DNA of 64,000 nt. Origin: Candidatus Avelusimicrobium fimicolum. GTDB taxonomy: Bacteria; Elusimicrobiota; Elusimicrobia; Elusimicrobiales; Elusimicrobiaceae. The stretch covers positions 23,548-87,547 of the forward strand of contig UQJU01000001.1 of assembly GCA_900541355.1 (NCBI GenBank). Direction: 5' to 3'. The position numbers and the translations under genes are program-made. How positions within the stretch are numbered: position 1 is the stretch's first letter; every line of letters starts with the position of its first letter. Of this stretch, positions 23,689 to 33,184 are shown in pieces. The notes under the pieces were generated by a model that ran no database searches, had not been told where the DNA came from, and saw only the letters and a program-made list of their open reading frames with translations.

Positions 23689-25312
23689 AAGCGAAAACCA
23701 TTGTTGAAATCAGCAGCGTAAAGAACAGCGCCGCGCACAGCCAGGCAAACCAGTCGCCAAACTGCGTATAAAAGTTTTGTCTGTCCCCTACCGCAAGCGG
23801 TACGGAGGCCGTTAAAATTTCCTGCGTAAACAAACCCGACTGTTTTTCAATGCGTCCAAACGGGTCAATATAAGCCGAAAAACCCGTGTTGGCGGCGCGG
23901 AGCACCGGGCGGCCTGTTTCCACAGCGCGCAGCACATTTACGGCTAAATGCTGATACGGCGCGGCTGTTTTAAAAAACCAAGCATCATTTGTTATGTTCA
24001 CAAAAAATTTTGCCCCTTGGCGGTTTTGGGATAGCCACAACTGCGGAAAAATGCTTTCGTAGCAAATCGTTTCCCCCACGGACACCCCGGCAACATCCAA
24101 CGGCTTTTGTTCGCGTGGGCCAGGCGTAAACGTCCCCAGTTCCCCCAATACTTCCACATTTTTAAAAGCCGAACGGATAAGGTTTTCCAGCGGGATATAT
24201 TCCCCAAACGGCACGAGTTTTATTTTGCGGTAATTCTGCCACTCTGCCGCATTGGGCGGGAGCAAATAAGCCCCCACATATTGATTTGTTTCGTGCTCTA
24301 CATTAGAGCCGATAAACTGGTACGCGCCGGAGCGGGCGGCAATATCTTCAAACAAGCGGGTATATTTTTCCTCGGTCAGCGCACCGGGCACGGCACTTTC
24401 CGGCCAGACGGCGAGCATTAAATTTTTGCCTTCCAAGTTTTTCCCCAACTGTTCTAGGGTATCGGTGATTTCAGCCTCGTACTGCGGACTCCATTTTTTG
24501 TACTGGTCTATATTGGGTTGAATAAGAGCGGTATTTAAACTTAAAAGCGGCTGGCGCATTTCGCCAAGCGGTTTAGCGGGCAACACCTTATGCCCGTAAC
24601 CATACACACAGGCAAACACCAAGGCCGCCGCCAACATATGAAGTACACCCTTTTTTACGCCAGGCTCGGCAAACGCCCACCCGACAGAGGCTCCCGCAAA
24701 GGCCACCACAAAACTAACACCATATACGCCCGTAAAAGAAGCCATTTGCAGAATTTCCGGCGCGTTCCATTGGGTATAACCCAACATAATCCACGGAAAA
24801 CCTAAAAAGTAAAAGGCCACCGTCTGATGTAGCCACTCCAAAGCCACGACCCCGCAAGCCACTAGTACCGGGAAAAAGCCCCCGGTGCGTTTTAAAAAGT
24901 AACAGGCTCCGCCCAAAATGCCAAATTGCACTGCCAAAAGGCCGCTTAACCCCAACCAAGCCGCCACCGATAACCCCTGAGAAAGTCCGCCCCCGTGCAA
25001 ACAGGTGTAATAAATCCAATACAAAATCCCCGCGTTAAACAAAAGGGCGGTCAGCCAACCATAAAAAAAGGAGGACCAAAATCCCTTAATTTTAGCCACT
25101 CCCCAAATAAACGGTGCCAGAGCAAACCAAGCCAGAAAATGCTGAGATTTGTTGGGATAACTTTGGTACATCAGCCAAGCCGTACCCAACAAACAGGCGA
25201 GCAAAAACACGAACCGAGCCGCGCCACAGAACACCGTTTTAACACGCACCCAGGCGGAAGATTTCTCCGCCTGGGCGTCTTGTTGTGAAATAGTTTCCCT
25301 AAACTCCCGCAT
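23681..25312 (-). CDS. lnt: Apolipoprotein N-acyltransferase
   Basis: A 543-residue inner-membrane enzyme that adds the third acyl chain to lipoproteins. About seven N-terminal membrane segments precede a periplasmic nitrilase-fold domain. The catalytic triad is visible as Glu in VWPESAVPG, Lys in [13 protein letters not shown] and Cys in [12 protein letters not shown] last membrane segment ends the protein. Its presence implies triacylated lipoproteins and hence an outer membrane; the protein at 52294 has a lipobox. It starts 5 bases after the stop of the small Cys-rich protein and overlaps prfB by 8 bases. Confidence 0.95.
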   Translation of the reverse strand: MREFRETISQQDAQAEKSSAWVRVKTVFCGAARFVFLLACLLGTAWLMYQSYPNKSQHFLAWFALAPFIWGVAKIKGFWSSFFYGWLTALLFNAGILYWIYYTCLHGGGLSQGLSVAAWLGLSGLLAVQFGILGGACYFLKRTGGFFPVLVACGVVALEWLHQTVAFYFLGFPWIMLGYTQWNAPEILQMASFTGVYGVSFVVAFAGASVGWAFAEPGVKKGVLHMLAAALVFACVYGYGHKVLPAKPLGEMRQPLLSLNTALIQPNIDQYKKWSPQYEAEITDTLEQLGKNLEGKNLMLAVWPESAVPGALTEEKYTRLFEDIAARSGAYQFIGSNVEHETNQYVGAYLLPPNAAEWQNYRKIKLVPFGEYIPLENLIRSAFKNVEVLGELGTFTPGPREQKPLDVAGVSVGETICYESIFPQLWLSQNRQGAKFFVNITNDAWFFKTAAPYQHLAVNVLRAVETGRPVLRAANTGFSAYIDPFGRIEKQSGLFTQEILTASVPLAVGDRQNFYTQFGDWFAWLCAALFFTLLISTMVFAYE

Positions 25313-25317
25313 ATTCC

Positions 25318-25749
25318 TTAAAACCGTATCTTACACACATTTTCCACACATACGGCTTGTGCATTCGGGCTGCACTCTCTCTCTGTGGAGGGGGCTCTGT
25401 CCGGACAGGCCTTAGCCACCAGATTGGATTGCATTTTATTAAAGTCCAAGGTGTACTCGGCATTAATAGCCGTTACGCCCGAAGGCCCCACCAAACAGCC
25501 GCACGGGTCCTTATCTACAATAATACAATCCTCGTCGGTTTGGCAGCGGTACATCCGGCGCACCTGCGCCTTGACGGCGGCAGCGGCGGCTTCCCGGTGC
25601 TGTTCCTCAGCCTTAACGTCCATTTCCTTAGAATTAAGCGCTGGTACATTAACCTCTATGGGCATATCCTTGCTGTATAATAACGGCAAGAGAGCAAGCA
25701 CTCCTACGGCACAGCAAAGCAAAAGCAATTCTTTTATCTTATATTTCAT
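25318..25749 (-). CDS. Small secreted cysteine-rich protein, unknown
   Basis: A 143-residue protein with a signal peptide or anchor (MKYKIKELLLLCCAVGVLALLPLL) and a secreted domain carrying several cysteines. The motifs RCQTDEDCIIVDKDPCGCLVG and C-terminal CSPNAQAVCVENVCKIRF suggest disulfides. The pattern C-x4-D-C-x-x-V...C-G-C...C-V-x-x-x-C resembles small secreted domains found in delta-proteobacteria and animals, but I cannot name it. I chose the ATG at 25749, which overlaps the secA stop (ATGA) and has GGAG 7 bases upstream inside secA. It lies between secA and lnt in the operon. Confidence 0.75.
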   Translation of the reverse strand: MKYKIKELLLLCCAVGVLALLPLLYSKDMPIEVNVPALNSKEMDVKAEEQHREAAAAAVKAQVRRMYRCQTDEDCIIVDKDPCGCLVGPSGVTAINAEYTLDFNKMQSNLVAKACPDRAPSTERECSPNAQAVCVENVCKIRF

Positions 25750-28331
25750 AAATTGGCTCCACAGCATTTTTTGTATTTTTTACCACTTCCGCACGGGCAC
25801 GGGTCGTTACGCCCGATATGTTTGGGCGTTTGCTCCGTCTGATTGGCGGCGGCAGAAGCCTGCGCCTGTTGGGCCGGGGTCCGGCGGGGAGGCAGTTGCA
25901 AGCGGAAAATATAACTGACCATTAAGTCGCGCACGCGGTTTAACATAGCGGAATACAATTTATAGGATTCCTTTTGATATTCAATAAGCGGGTCCTTTTG
26001 GGCGTATCCGCGCAAACTAACGCTGTTTTGCAACTGGTCCAATTCGTACAGGTTTTGCTTCCAGGCATTATCAATAATTTGCAGTAAAAGCATCCTTTCA
26101 ATTTCCGCAAAGTTAACGCCTTGTTCGGCAAAGTACAGCACGCGGGCGTGGTACAAATCCTTCACCTGTGCCATAATCTCATCCACCAACTGGTCGTGCG
26201 ATTTTCGCCCGACATTTTCGGCAGTAAAGTGGAATTCGCCGGGAAAGAAATTGCGCAAACCGACGTTTAACGCCTCAAAATCACAGCGCTGCGGGTGGGA
26301 ATAATTGTAATATTGTTCAACCAATTCATCTACAATTTCTTCCATCATCTGCATTGTTTTATCGGTCATATCCGCGCCGTCTAAAATAGCGTTTCTTAAA
26401 CCGTAAATGGCGGTGCGCTGTTGGTTCATTACTTTATCGTAATCCAACAGTTGCTTGCGGATATCAAAGTTGCGGCCTTCCACCATACGCTGCGCCCCTT
26501 CAATTTGACGCGTCATCAGGCGCGATTCAATGGCTTCGCCCTCTTTCATACCCATTGTGCTGAGTACGGAAGCAATTTTGGTGGTGTTGGCGAATAAGCG
26601 CATCAATTCGTCATCAAGCGAAATATAAAAGCGGGAGCAGCCCGGGTCCCCTTGGCGGGCACAGCGGCCGCGCAACTGGTTATCAATGCGGCGCGATTCG
26701 TGGCGTTCGCTGCCGATAACGTGCAAGCCGCCCAATGCCACCACTTCGTCTTGTTCCTGCTTACTGGCCGGGTTACCGCCCAAAACAATATCCGTACCGC
26801 GACCCGCCATATTGGTAGCAATCGTTACCGCCCCTTTGCGCCCTGCCTGGCTGATGATTTGGGCTTCCATTTCGTGATATTTGGCATTTAATACCTGGTG
26901 CGGAATCCCTTTGGCACGGAGCATATGGCTCAACTTTTCGGATTTTTCAATAGAGCGCGTACCCACCAGCACCGGGGCGCCCTTCTTCCACAAATCTTCC
27001 ACCTCGTCCACAATGGCATTAAACTTTTCGCGCTCCGTCAAATACACCAAATCGGGGTAGTCAATGCGTTTAGAGGGACGGTTCGGGCGGATTTCCACCA
27101 CGTCCAACTTGTAAATCTGCCAGAACTCATTGGCTTCCGTCATTGCGGTACCCGTCATACCGGAAAGTTTTTTGTAGAGTTTAAAGAAATTCTGGAACGT
27201 AATAGTAGCCAAGGTCTGGTTTTCTTCTTTAATTTGCAAACCTTCTTTGGCCTCTACCGCTTGGTGCAAGCCGTCGCTCCACCGGCGGCCCGGCATTAAG
27301 CGGCCCGTAAATTCATCAACAATAACCACCTCGCCGTCTTTGACCACATAATCCACGTCGCGTTCGTACAAGTGGTGCGCACGCAGGGCTTGGTTAATGT
27401 GGTGAACCCACTCGGACTCCACATCATTATACAGGTTGGACACATTTAAAAATTTTTCTGCTTTGGCGATACCCGTATCGGTCAACGTAGCGGTGTGGGC
27501 CTTTTCGTCAATAATAGCATCCACGCCTTCGTCCAAGTTAACGCCCTCATACTTGGCTTTAACTTCGTCCTTTTCCGTAATCATACGGATTTTTAAGGAC
27601 GGAATTAAGCGGTTGACGATATAATATTTATCGGTGCTTTGTTCGGACGGGCCGGAAATGATAAGCGGGGTGCGGGCTTCGTCAATCAAAATGGAGTCCA
27701 CCTCGTCCACAATACAATAGTTCAGCGGGCGCAGGACACGGTCCTCCCGGCTGATTACCATGTTGTCACGCAGATAATCAAAACCCAATTCGTTATTGGT
27801 TACATAAGTAATGTCCTTGGCGTACATTTCGCGGCGGCTGGCATTATCCATATCGTGGTTGATATAGCCCACGGTGAGACCCAAAAATTCGTGAATAGGC
27901 CCCATCCATTGGCGGTCGCGGCGTGCCAAATAGTCGTTAACCGTTACCACGTGCACCCCTTTTCCGGTGAGCGCGTTTAAATAAGAGGGTAACACGGCTA
28001 CCAAGGTTTTACCTTCCCCGGTGCCCATTTCGGCAATTTTGCCTTGGTGCAATACAATACCGCCCAACATTTGCACATCATACGGACGCAGGCCGATTAC
28101 TCTTTGCGCAGCCAAGCGCACCACGGCAAAAGCCTCGGGCAACAGTTGGTCCAAAGTTTCGCCCCGGGCCAAGCGGTCCTTAAACTCTTGGGTTTTGGCT
28201 TTTAATTGTTCGTCGGTTAAATGTTCAAATTCAGCGGTGAATTTGTTAGCATCATCTACATAGTGTTGAATTTTTTTAAGGTCGCGTTCGCTTTTGGTTC
28301 CAAAAATTTTATCAATTACAGTTCTAATCAT
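25746..28331 (-). CDS. secA: Preprotein translocase ATPase SecA
   Basis: An 861-residue SecA. It shows Walker A MGTGEGKTLV, the DEAD-type IVDEVDSILIDEARTPLIISG, a preprotein cross-linking domain, motif VTIATNMAGRGTDIVLGGNP and the C-terminal SEC-C zinc motif NDPCPCGSGKKYKKCCG for SecB/ribosome contact. It drives Sec export of the many signal-peptide proteins in this window. It heads a seven-gene operon ending with mscL. A TATACT -10 lies upstream and an AAAGGAAAC ribosome site precedes the ATG. Confidence 0.97.
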   Translation of the reverse strand: MIRTVIDKIFGTKSERDLKKIQHYVDDANKFTAEFEHLTDEQLKAKTQEFKDRLARGETLDQLLPEAFAVVRLAAQRVIGLRPYDVQMLGGIVLHQGKIAEMGTGEGKTLVAVLPSYLNALTGKGVHVVTVNDYLARRDRQWMGPIHEFLGLTVGYINHDMDNASRREMYAKDITYVTNNELGFDYLRDNMVISREDRVLRPLNYCIVDEVDSILIDEARTPLIISGPSEQSTDKYYIVNRLIPSLKIRMITEKDEVKAKYEGVNLDEGVDAIIDEKAHTATLTDTGIAKAEKFLNVSNLYNDVESEWVHHINQALRAHHLYERDVDYVVKDGEVVIVDEFTGRLMPGRRWSDGLHQAVEAKEGLQIKEENQTLATITFQNFFKLYKKLSGMTGTAMTEANEFWQIYKLDVVEIRPNRPSKRIDYPDLVYLTEREKFNAIVDEVEDLWKKGAPVLVGTRSIEKSEKLSHMLRAKGIPHQVLNAKYHEMEAQIISQAGRKGAVTIATNMAGRGTDIVLGGNPASKQEQDEVVALGGLHVIGSERHESRRIDNQLRGRCARQGDPGCSRFYISLDDELMRLFANTTKIASVLSTMGMKEGEAIESRLMTRQIEGAQRMVEGRNFDIRKQLLDYDKVMNQQRTAIYGLRNAILDGADMTDKTMQMMEEIVDELVEQYYNYSHPQRCDFEALNVGLRNFFPGEFHFTAENVGRKSHDQLVDEIMAQVKDLYHARVLYFAEQGVNFAEIERMLLLQIIDNAWKQNLYELDQLQNSVSLRGYAQKDPLIEYQKESYKLYSAMLNRVRDLMVSYIFRLQLPPRRTPAQQAQASAAANQTEQTPKHIGRNDPCPCGSGKKYKKCCGANL

Positions 28332-28405
28332 ATTACAAGTTTCCTTTCTTTAAAAATAGTATAGCAAGACAACATTATCCCGCAAAAGAGCAGGTACGGA
28401 AACTG

Positions 28406-29131
28406 TTATTTGGCGACAGGCTTTTTATGGTTGGTTTTTACTTGCAGATTGGAGGCTTGTTCCGTCTGTAAAGAAGAGGTTTCTTCTGCCGAAACCGATA
28501 GTGCGGCCAGCCTTGTTTGCACGCGGACTTGCGCCTGCTGTATATACGCTTGGGCGGAAGCGGAAATTTGTTCGCCGGAGTCCTTTTTAAGCGATTTGAT
28601 TTCAGCCTTTACCGCCTTAATTTTGGCCTTTAAAGCCGCAATTTTAGCCGAGCGGTCCGCGGGAGAAAGGGTTTTATCCTTTTTTATTTGGGACAACTGA
28701 CGCTTATATTCTTTGGCCTGTTCCTCGCGCAGGTTGACCGTAACCGCCCACACGCGGGCCAGCACATCCGACACTTGGCGGGTAAAATATTTATCCGTTG
28801 CGGCGGAATCTACCCCGTTTACAGCCGAGAGGAACAAAGTTTCCTCATATTGTTCGGAAAGCATATGCAAACGGATAGAATTATCAAAATTACGCGCTAC
28901 GGAAATCAATTCAAAGCGGGATTCCTCCGTATCAGGTGCCTGGTAAGAAACGGCCAGATTTTCCAACACGGCATTGTAATCCGCATTATTTTTGGCATTT
29001 TCCAATACAACAGGATTATATTGGGCAAAAATATCCAATACTTTTTCGCGGTTGTAGCCGTTGGCATCCTGCTGCGCATACAGCGCAGACGACATAGCAA
29101 GCGTGGCTAAAAGAAATAAACTGCGTCTCAT
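28406..29131 (-). CDS. Secreted helical protein, unknown
   Basis: A 241-residue protein with a clear Sec signal peptide (MRRSLFLLATLAMSSALYAQ, cleavage after AYA-like LYA). The mature part is helical, with a lysine/alanine-rich coiled coil (KIAALKAKIKAVKAEIKSLK) around residues 155-180 and a polar tail. No family is recognised. It has its own promoter and a GGGGGAAAA ribosome site. It is the first of three consecutive small secreted proteins on this strand. Confidence 0.7.
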   Translation of the reverse strand: MRRSLFLLATLAMSSALYAQQDANGYNREKVLDIFAQYNPVVLENAKNNADYNAVLENLAVSYQAPDTEESRFELISVARNFDNSIRLHMLSEQYEETLFLSAVNGVDSAATDKYFTRQVSDVLARVWAVTVNLREEQAKEYKRQLSQIKKDKTLSPADRSAKIAALKAKIKAVKAEIKSLKKDSGEQISASAQAYIQQAQVRVQTRLAALSVSAEETSSLQTEQASNLQVKTNHKKPVAK

Positions 29132-29158
29132 TTTTCCCCCTAAAACAGTACTACTTGT

Positions 29159-29187
29159 ATTTTGCTATATATAGGGCGCATAGTCAA
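29159..29187 (-). promoter_or_regulatory. Promoter of the 28406-29131 gene
   Basis: On the minus strand TTGACT (5/6 of -35), a 17-base spacer and CAAAAT (-10), about 28 bases before the ATG with its GGGGGA ribosome site. Confidence 0.6.
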
Positions 29188-29215
29188 GCCCTTTTCCGCC
29201 GAAAAAGAAAAAATA

Positions 29216-29242
29216 AACCCGGGACGGTTTTGGCCCCGGGTT
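29216..29242 (-). terminator. Intrinsic terminator after the 29260 gene
   Basis: AACCCGGG / CCCGGGTT stem followed on the minus strand by TATTTTTTC. Confidence 0.85.
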
Positions 29243-29259
29243 GATATTAGTTTTTAAAG

Positions 29260-29730
29260 TTAGCGGGCTGCCGTACGGAAAAAATTTCCCTTTACATTGC
29301 GGGCCAACTGTACGCGGCCCAAGGTTTTATCTGCCGCAACCGTTACATTTTTTGCATTGGGCTTAATGGCACCGTCTGCCGAGCCAAAAATATCCCCTTG
29401 TTTTACCACACCCAACTGCCCGTGGTTGTTGATTTGGACTTCCAACTTTAAATTGCCGTCCAAATTAGCGGCTAATAAATCTTCTTCTCCCATAGTAAAC
29501 GCAAGCGGGAACTTCGGGTTTACTACGCGTTTAATGGCTACGGGCACATCCGCCTCGTTCTTCACGATAATTGCGCAGGAATTGTTATCCGCCTGCGCCA
29601 TAGACGCCAAGCGCTCCGGCACGGTAACCGTACCCGAGATATTAAAACGCCCTTCGCTGACGGTTCGCGCCAGGCAGAAAGCGCAAACAACTAAACTGGC
29701 GGCCGCAGCCGTAATAAAAATCTTTTTCAT
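29260..29730 (-). CDS. Secreted protein resembling the CcmI/CycH C-terminal domain
   Basis: A 156-residue protein with an N-terminal signal peptide or anchor (FITAAAASLVVCAFCLA). The rest follows the pattern of the C-terminal Ig-like domain of the cytochrome c biogenesis factor CcmI/CycH: GTVTVPERLASMA, then CAIIVKNEADVPVAIKRVV, FPLAFTMGEED and GVVKQGDIFGSADG. No other cytochrome c maturation gene is nearby, so the domain probably serves something else. This resemblance is judged by eye and is tentative. A -35/-10 pair lies immediately before the ATG with no clear ribosome site. Confidence 0.65.
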   Translation of the reverse strand: MKKIFITAAAASLVVCAFCLARTVSEGRFNISGTVTVPERLASMAQADNNSCAIIVKNEADVPVAIKRVVNPKFPLAFTMGEEDLLAANLDGNLKLEVQINNHGQLGVVKQGDIFGSADGAIKPNAKNVTVAADKTLGRVQLARNVKGNFFRTAAR

Positions 29731-29736
29731 ACTTAT

Positions 29737-29765
29737 ATTTTACCCTTTACTTTGCCTTTTGACAA
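29737..29765 (-). promoter_or_regulatory. Candidate leaderless promoter of the 29260-29730 gene
   Basis: On the minus strand TTGTCA (5/6 of -35), exactly 17 bases, TAAAAT (5/6 of -10), then 6 bases to the ATG. This is the strongest promoter match among the candidate leaderless genes. Confidence 0.65.
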
Positions 29766-29786
29766 GGGGTGTTTCCCCCGCCGGAT

Positions 29787-29819
29787 AAGAAAAGGCCCTT
29801 ATCAAAAGGGCCTTTTCTT
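29787..29819 (-). terminator. Intrinsic terminator after the SH3-domain gene
   Basis: A perfect 14-bp stem AAGAAAAGGCCCTT / AAGGGCCTTTTCTT around a 5-base loop. Confidence 0.9.
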
Positions 29820-29838
29820 ATGTTCGGGCAAATTCAAC

Positions 29839-30306
29839 TTATTGTTTAAAGAAACCCCACAGGTTAGCGTTATATACCCAACCTTTGCAAACGCCGTCTT
29901 TGGCCTTTTCGGGTTCATCGGACACTTGAATCCATTTGCCTTTTTTAGCCAAGTATTTAAAAGGATAACCTTTGGCTACCGTGCAAACGATATCGGCCGA
30001 GGCGGAGGGGTCCTTGCGGACGTTTAAATCCACCTTAGCGGACATACCGCCTTTCGGGCTTAACAAATCAGCTCTGATCCAACCGCTGTAACCTTCAAAA
30101 TCCTTAATAAGAACCCAACTTTTATCTTCGTTGGTTTTTACCATAATGACAGGGGTGTATCTCCACGCGTGCCATTTCAAAGCGCATTTCGTACCCGCGC
30201 AGGTGCGGATGTTGGCTCTTTTAGCATTGATGCTGGCATACTTTTGGGCGAAAACAGGAGCGCTCACAAAAAGCACGAGCATAGCCAAAGCAATAATTTT
30301 TTTCAT
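29839..30306 (-). CDS. Secreted protein with two bacterial SH3-like domains
   Basis: A 155-residue protein with signal peptide MKKIIALAMLVLFVSAPVFAQ. Two SH3b-type repeats follow: residues about 22-85 (ASINAKRANIRTCAGTKCA, ending YSGWIRADLLSP) and about 90-150 (KVDLNVRKDPSASADIVCTV, ending CKGWVYNANLWGF). Each has the N-[IV]R-x-x-[AP] start and G-W-[IV] end typical of SH3b. Such domains usually bind peptidoglycan or partner proteins in the periplasm. A cysteine pair in the first repeat (RTCAGTKC) is of SH3_4 style. AGGAGAAAGAAG precedes the ATG, and the gene is divergent from the Nfu-type gene. Confidence 0.85.
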   Translation of the reverse strand: MKKIIALAMLVLFVSAPVFAQKYASINAKRANIRTCAGTKCALKWHAWRYTPVIMVKTNEDKSWVLIKDFEGYSGWIRADLLSPKGGMSAKVDLNVRKDPSASADIVCTVAKGYPFKYLAKKGKWIQVSDEPEKAKDGVCKGWVYNANLWGFFKQ

Positions 30307-30455
30307 ATTTCTTCTTTCTCCTATAAAGGGCGAACTAAAAAATCTCTACACAAAGAGTATAGCAATACTGCCCGAAACTTTGCAAGTTTTTTCTTACCGG
30401 GGCAGCCTCCAAAAAAGATATAATAAAGAAGATAAATAAACCTTTGGAGAATATT

Positions 30456-30680
30456 ATGAAAGAACAAGTCCAACAAGTAATTGACGATATCCGCCCCATT
30501 TTGCAAGCCGACGGAGGCGATATCCAACTGATTAGTGTAGATGAAAAAACCGGTATTGTTACCGTAGGCTTACACGGCCGTTGCGGCAGTTGCCCGCACG
30601 CCCAAATGACGCTGCAAGCCGTTGTGGAACGCAAAATTAAAGAAATCGTCCCCGGAGTAACCGCGGTGGAACGCGTTTAA
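30456..30680 (+). CDS. NifU C-terminal domain (Nfu-type) Fe-S protein
   Basis: A 74-residue stand-alone Nfu domain. It has ILQADGGDIQLISVDE, then a GLHGRCGSCPHAQMTL motif with the C-x-x-C that carries a bridging [4Fe-4S] cluster between two subunits. Such proteins deliver Fe-S clusters to apo-enzymes. I chose the ATG at 30456 with TTGGAG 8 bases upstream; an in-frame TTG 12 bases earlier is that same ribosome site. TATAAT (about 30419-30424) is a likely -10. The PHP gene starts inside its stop codon (TAATG). Confidence 0.92.
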   Translation: MKEQVQQVIDDIRPILQADGGDIQLISVDEKTGIVTVGLHGRCGSCPHAQMTLQAVVERKIKEIVPGVTAVERV

Positions 30681-31495
30681 TGCCGAAGATAGATTTGCAT
30701 ACACACTCCGATTTTTCGGACGGAACTTGTACCCCGGAAGAAGTGGTTCACGCTGCTTTAAAAGCCGGGGTTTCCGTTTATGCGTTGACCGACCACGACA
30801 CAACTGACGGAGTGCTCCGCGCACAAAAAGTGTGCGGAGAACACCGCATCTTCTTTACCCCGGGGGTAGAAATCAGCACCCGGGAACACGACCACTTGCA
30901 TTTTACCGGATATAATATTGATTTGGAAAATGCGGAATTTCAAGCCTTTTTGGCACAGAACCGCCAAAACCGCCGGGAACGTATCCGCAAAATCATACAA
31001 CAATTAATCGCTGCCGGGGTGGATATTACGGAAGATGAAGTTTTTTCCCGCGCCCCAAACACCGTTTCCCGCGCACACGTGGCCGATGCACTAAAAGCCA
31101 AGGGCATTGTTCCCAGCCGCCAAGAAGGCTTCCGCCGCTATTTAGTGCCCGGACAACCCGGCTATGTGCCGTCTGCCGGGGTAACCGCCATTGAGGCTAT
31201 ACAACACATCAAGCGCGCAGGAGGTATGCCTGTTATTGCACACCCGGGTATTGTGTCTGAGCATTGGAACTTCCCGGCTTGGACCGAAGCCGGCTTGGAA
31301 GGCGTGGAGGTCTTTTATCCGGCCCACACCTTTACAATGAAACAAGACCTGCTGGCTATTACCCGCAAATACGGCCTTTTGGCTACTGCCGGGTCCGATT
31401 ACCACGGCCCGCGCGCCGGCCGCATTACCACCCCCGGCATGCAAATTCCGCAGCCGCATTACGACAAACTGCTCCGCAGATTATTTAACCGTTAA
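30680..31495 (+). CDS. PHP-domain phosphoesterase (YciV/RNase AM-like)
   Basis: A 271-residue protein of the PHP family. Metal ligands are visible: IDLHTHSDFSDG at the N-terminus, ALTDHDTTDG, TPGVEIS, PVIAHPG and GSDYHG. The closest known group is the 3',5'-nucleotide bisphosphatase / 5'-3' exoribonuclease type (YciV, RNase AM), which shares the DG-x-x-[ST]P-x-[ED][VL] start and insertion of about 60 residues. It is translationally coupled to the Nfu-type gene upstream (1-base overlap) and lies 6 bases before the SulP gene, forming a three-gene operon. Confidence 0.88.
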   Translation: MPKIDLHTHSDFSDGTCTPEEVVHAALKAGVSVYALTDHDTTDGVLRAQKVCGEHRIFFTPGVEISTREHDHLHFTGYNIDLENAEFQAFLAQNRQNRRERIRKIIQQLIAAGVDITEDEVFSRAPNTVSRAHVADALKAKGIVPSRQEGFRRYLVPGQPGYVPSAGVTAIEAIQHIKRAGGMPVIAHPGIVSEHWNFPAWTEAGLEGVEVFYPAHTFTMKQDLLAITRKYGLLATAGSDYHGPRAGRITTPGMQIPQPHYDKLLRRLFNR

Positions 31496-31501
31496 ACTAT
31501 T

Positions 31502-33181
31502 ATGAACTTACTCCCTAAATTGGTTACGCTTTGGCGCAACCACCCCGAAGAATTTACCCCCAAACGTATGTGTAAAGATATTACGTCCGGGCTGGTAGTG
31601 GCTTGCGTGGCCCTGCCTCTGTCTATTGCCTTGGCTATCGCCTCCGGTGTTACGCCTGAAAAGGGCCTTTTAACCGCTATTGTAGCCGGGTTTTTAATCT
31701 CCCTCCTGGGCGGCTCCCGCGTGCAAATCGGCGGGCCGACGGGCGCATTTGTGGTTATTGTCTATGGTATCATCCAAGAGTTTGGGCTTTCCGGCCTTTT
31801 AACCGCTACTCTAATGGCGGGCATTTTTTTGATGTTAATGGGCCTTTTTAAATTCGGTGCGTTCATCAAGTTTATTCCTTACCCCGTAACTACCGGGTTT
31901 ACCAGCGGTATTGCCGTGGTGCTTTTTTCCACGCAAATCAATGACTTTTTGGGCCTTCATTTGACCGATATCCCCAGCGACTTTTTTGCCAAATGGAATA
32001 TGTATTTTCACCATTTATCCGCGGTGAATTGGGAAACCTTGGCTGTCGGTCTTTTAACCTTGGCTATTATCATTTTTTGGCCTAAAAAGTGGAAGGCGCT
32101 GCCCGGCTCTTTGGCAGCCCTTATCATTACTACTTTGGTGGTGAAGTTTGCACATTTAGAAGTGGCGACGATTACCTCCACTTTCGGCGCGGTGGACAGC
32201 ACCTTGGTTTGGCCCCATATGCCGGGCGAAATTACGCTGGCTACCATTAAAAAACTGCTGCCCGCCTCTTTGACGATTGCTTTTTTGGCCGGAATTGAAA
32301 GTTTGCTTTCTGCCGTTGTGGCGGATGGTATGATTGGCAAAAAGCACCGCTCCAATATGGAACTGATTGCCACGGGTGCCGCCAATGTGGCGGCAGCTTT
32401 ATTCGGCGGCTTACCTGCCACGGGTGCGATTGCCCGAACAGCCACTAACATTGAAAACGGCGGACGTACGCCTATTGCCGGTATGGCACACGCTATTTTC
32501 CTGCTGATTATGATGCTGTGCTTAATGCAATATATTGGCCTGATTCCGATGACATCCTTAGCCGCCATTTTGTTTATGGTGGCCTACCGTATGAGCGGTT
32601 GGCGGGCCTTCCGCGCTTTATTCAAGGCCCCGGCAAGCGATGTGGCCATTTTGCTCGTTACCTTCGGTTTGACTGTGGCGGCCGATTTGGTGGTAGCCAT
32701 TGAGTTCGGCCTCGTTTTGGCGGCAGTACTCTTTATGAAGCGGATGAGCGACGTATATCAAATCAAGAATATGGATGATGATATTTTTGATGAAGTTCAC
32801 CAAAAGGACGATATTGATACCAAAATTATTACACACAATGTAAGCGTGTACGAAATCAACGGTCCGTTCTTCTTCGGGGCGGCAAATGTATTTGTAGATT
32901 CCTTAGAAAATCACAAAGAGTGCAAGGTGCTTATCTTGCGTATGCGTAGCGTACCCGCGATGGACGCCACCGGTTTTCACGCGTTGGAAAGTATCTTTAA
33001 CAGTTGCCAAAAAGACGGCGTGCAACTGATTCTCTCGCACGTCCAAAAACCTGTGTTAAAAACCTTGGAGAAATACGGGTTCATCAAACGATTAGGCAAA
33101 GACCATATTTGCAAAAATATTGATATTTCCCTCATGCGTGCCGAGTCTATTGTCAGCGGACGCCAGCATTTCCTAGAATAG
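31502..33181 (+). CDS. SulP family anion transporter with STAS domain
   Basis: A 559-residue SLC26/SulP protein. The N-terminal membrane domain of about 12-14 helices starts with the signature GLVVACVALPLSIALAIASG and carries QIGGPTGAFVVIVYGI and GLPATGAIARTATNIENGGRTP. A cytoplasmic STAS domain occupies the last about 120 residues (YEINGPFFFGAANVF, LRMRSVPAMDATG). SulP proteins carry sulfate, bicarbonate or dicarboxylates, and the substrate cannot be read from sequence. The gene is the last of the Nfu-PHP-SulP operon and is followed by the tandem terminator repeats. Confidence 0.92.
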   Translation: MNLLPKLVTLWRNHPEEFTPKRMCKDITSGLVVACVALPLSIALAIASGVTPEKGLLTAIVAGFLISLLGGSRVQIGGPTGAFVVIVYGIIQEFGLSGLLTATLMAGIFLMLMGLFKFGAFIKFIPYPVTTGFTSGIAVVLFSTQINDFLGLHLTDIPSDFFAKWNMYFHHLSAVNWETLAVGLLTLAIIIFWPKKWKALPGSLAALIITTLVVKFAHLEVATITSTFGAVDSTLVWPHMPGEITLATIKKLLPASLTIAFLAGIESLLSAVVADGMIGKKHRSNMELIATGAANVAAALFGGLPATGAIARTATNIENGGRTPIAGMAHAIFLLIMMLCLMQYIGLIPMTSLAAILFMVAYRMSGWRAFRALFKAPASDVAILLVTFGLTVAADLVVAIEFGLVLAAVLFMKRMSDVYQIKNMDDDIFDEVHQKDDIDTKIITHNVSVYEINGPFFFGAANVFVDSLENHKECKVLILRMRSVPAMDATGFHALESIFNSCQKDGVQLILSHVQKPVLKTLEKYGFIKRLGKDHICKNIDISLMRAESIVSGRQHFLE

Positions 33182-33184
33182 CCC

